DNA from: DASUAS01 sp963841415
GTDB taxonomy: Bacteria; Actinomycetota; Acidimicrobiia; IMCC26256; DASPTH01
Assembly: GCA_963841415.1 (NCBI GenBank)
Contig: CAWJCN010000001.1
Location: 1,674,001 to 1,738,000 of the forward strand
Direction: 5' to 3'
Length of the DNA: 64,000 bases
The first letter of the stretch is position 1, and every line of letters begins with the position of its first letter. Positions 62,922 to 64,000 of the stretch are shown one piece after another. A model generated the notes under the pieces. The model had not been told where the DNA came from. It did no database searches and saw nothing but the letters and a program-made list of their open reading frames with translations. Both the position numbers and the translations under genes were made by a program.

Positions 62922-63270
62922 ACGAAGACCTACCAAGCGAAGCGGGAGGCACTCCGACTCTTGCAGCGGCTTCGGCTCGAGGCTGACTCGGCAACATGGA
63001 GTGCGCCCGCCGAACCGCTCGCCAAGAGGCGCCACGTCGCCTTCCACGTAGCTATCGCAGCGGGCAAGCTTGCCCGCGTCGAAGAACGATCCGATCATGG
63101 CGAATCGGTGTCTACCTTGGTGGACGAAGTCGCGGCCGATCTACTCATTTACGCTCTTCAGCTCGCAACCATCCAGGGGTCGGATCTGGGTGAGCTCGAT
63201 TGTGGCGCGTCTCCGAAGCGTGCCGCGGCGAACTCAGCCATGGCGACGCCGGGATATCGCGACACAGGGA
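62922..63270 (+). pseudogene. MazG-like nucleotide pyrophosphohydrolase remnant
   Basis: A helical stretch LVDEVAADLLIYALQLATIQGSDLGEL matches the acidic EE-x-D pattern of MazG/dUTPase-like helical-bundle proteins. It lacks a clear start and jumps frame near 63190 (continuing IVARLRSVPRR). Low certainty. It stands just before a thymidylate synthase homologue, which fits nucleotide metabolism. Confidence 0.3.
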
Positions 63271-63279
63271 TTGCTGACC

Positions 63280-64000
63280 GTGGACGACACCAACTTGGCC
63301 CTGCCACTCGCCGGGAGCGAGGAGGCGAGGAGTGCTGGAACACAAGAACCAATCCGCCTCGACTCGCTCGATCTCGCCTACAGGGAGACACTCCTGGCGG
63401 TCTTGATCGACGGTGCGGATGTTCCGGCGGTAGGCGGCAAGTGAGTCGGGAATGGAATCCTTACGTGTGAGCGGCGGAACCATTCTCTGGAGATCCCATC
63501 CGCAGCGGGATAGGGTCGTGGGACTCTCGAACAACCGCTGCGGCCCACCCTGGCGGTTGGTCGCTTCCTCTGGATGATGGCGGGCTCCGACAGGCTCGAC
63601 GACGTGCGGTTCTATGAGCGCGAGGGCCTCGCAGGAGATCGCCGCAAAGGCGTGGGGCAGTTCAGCGATGACGGGCTGGCCATTTCGGGATCCAACTACG
63701 GTCAGCGCCTGCTTCGCCCGAGCCCAGGTATCAACCAGGTTCGATCGTGCATCGAGCTCATCCGCGAAGACCCGCAACCTGTCGCGCGGCGATGAGCGTG
63801 TACCGGCCGGAGGACGCAGGCCGCGACTCGTCAGACATCCCGTGCACCTTCGGTGTGATGCTGAGCCCACGCGACTCGATGCTTCACATCACCGTCGTGA
63901 TGCGCTCCAACAACGCGTGGATTCTGCTGCCGTACAACGTCTTCGAGTTCACGTTGCTGGGGGAGCTCATCGCCGGTGAGACAGGCATGGCGCTCGGCTC
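63280..64000 (+). pseudogene. Thymidylate-synthase homologue, frameshifted, runs off window
   Basis: Read across frames: LDLAYRETLLAVL (about 63357), RFLWMMAGSDRLDDVRFYE (about 63560), SNYGQRLLRPSPGINQVR, then RAAMSVYRPEDAGRDSSDIPCTFGVML (about 63785), MRSNNAWILLPYNVFEFTLLGELIAG. IPCTFG holds the active-site Cys. RSNNAW has Asn where thymidylate synthase usually has Asp, as in some nucleotide hydroxymethylase-like variants. At least three frame jumps (about 63440, 63535, 63770). GTG 63280 is a plausible start. The 3' end lies beyond 64000. Confidence 0.65.

Noticed and set aside
63145..63870. Minus-strand frame resembling a P27-type phage terminase small subunit
   Set aside because: The plus strand over the same bases reads as thymidylate synthase across frames (WMMAGSDRLDDV, IPCTFG, MRSNNAW), which is far more specific.

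Overview
This 64 kb window is chromosomal DNA of a high-GC actinobacterium. The evidence is a WhiB-type iron-sulfur regulator (57418-57654), an actinobacterial Ku protein with a basic tail, a bacterial type A RNase P RNA, many GTG/TTG starts, and many genes with no Shine-Dalgarno sequence but a TANNNT box 6-8 nt before the start codon (leaderless transcription). Gene content recalls environmental Acidimicrobiia, but that placement is inference. Four otherwise ordinary genes carry a single frameshift in CG-rich runs, which suggests either a draft/long-read assembly or early decay.

Layout. 0-11.4 kb: two tandem desulforedoxin-like mini-proteins, an acyl-CoA ligase, a secreted alpha/beta hydrolase, a ferredoxin, a broken LAXTG surface-protein gene containing an 8-bp tandem repeat, an epoxide hydrolase, dodecin, a low-molecular-weight phosphatase operon with two Liv-type binding proteins, pirin, an RNase H-fold protein and two paralogous secreted proteins. 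11.4-16.8 kb: a branched-chain-amino-acid-type ABC importer in which both permeases and both ATPases are fused into one roughly 1,210-residue polypeptide, followed by its likely binding protein. 16.7-22.6 kb: hexapeptide acyltransferase, SPFH/flotillin-like protein, and a divergent Ku / LigD-type polymerase end-joining pair (the latter frameshifted). 22.5-31 kb: VOC protein, ABC-2 exporter operon, metalloprotease-like protein, CDF transporter, gamma-carbonic anhydrase, and an 856-residue protein joining an XRE helix-turn-helix, a Trp-rich acidic low-complexity region and a concanavalin-like domain. 31-37.6 kb: glycan-type cluster (methyltransferase, GT2, sugar aminotransferase, epimerase), acyl-ACP thioesterase, MMPL transporter. 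37.6-48.9 kb: ArsC-like protein, aat, cell-wall lytic enzyme, ABC-F, AlkA, L,D-transpeptidase, SDR, MBL hydrolase, membrane glycosyltransferase, citrate synthase. 48.3-54.6 kb: sugar/glycerophosphate-type ABC importer with two tandem paralogous binding proteins. 54.6-60.1 kb: DoxX, small Cys-rich proteins, trpD operon, whiB, cation exchanger, rnpB.

60.1 kb to the end is a decayed mobile segment beginning just after rnpB: six helically phased 9-bp repeats, a tyrosine integrase broken in many places, and fragments of a CPCGC-motif protein, a small zinc protein, a MazG-like protein and a thymidylate-synthase homologue, with lower third-position GC than the rest of the window.

The most unusual items are the four-domain Liv fusion, the HTH/Trp-acidic/concanavalin chimera, the phased repeats at the edge of the decayed element next to rnpB, the octanucleotide repeat in the LAXTG gene, the 46-nt palindrome abutting the rnpB promoter, and small repeats that sit at gene starts and duplicate the start-codon context. 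No tRNA gene or CRISPR array was seen.
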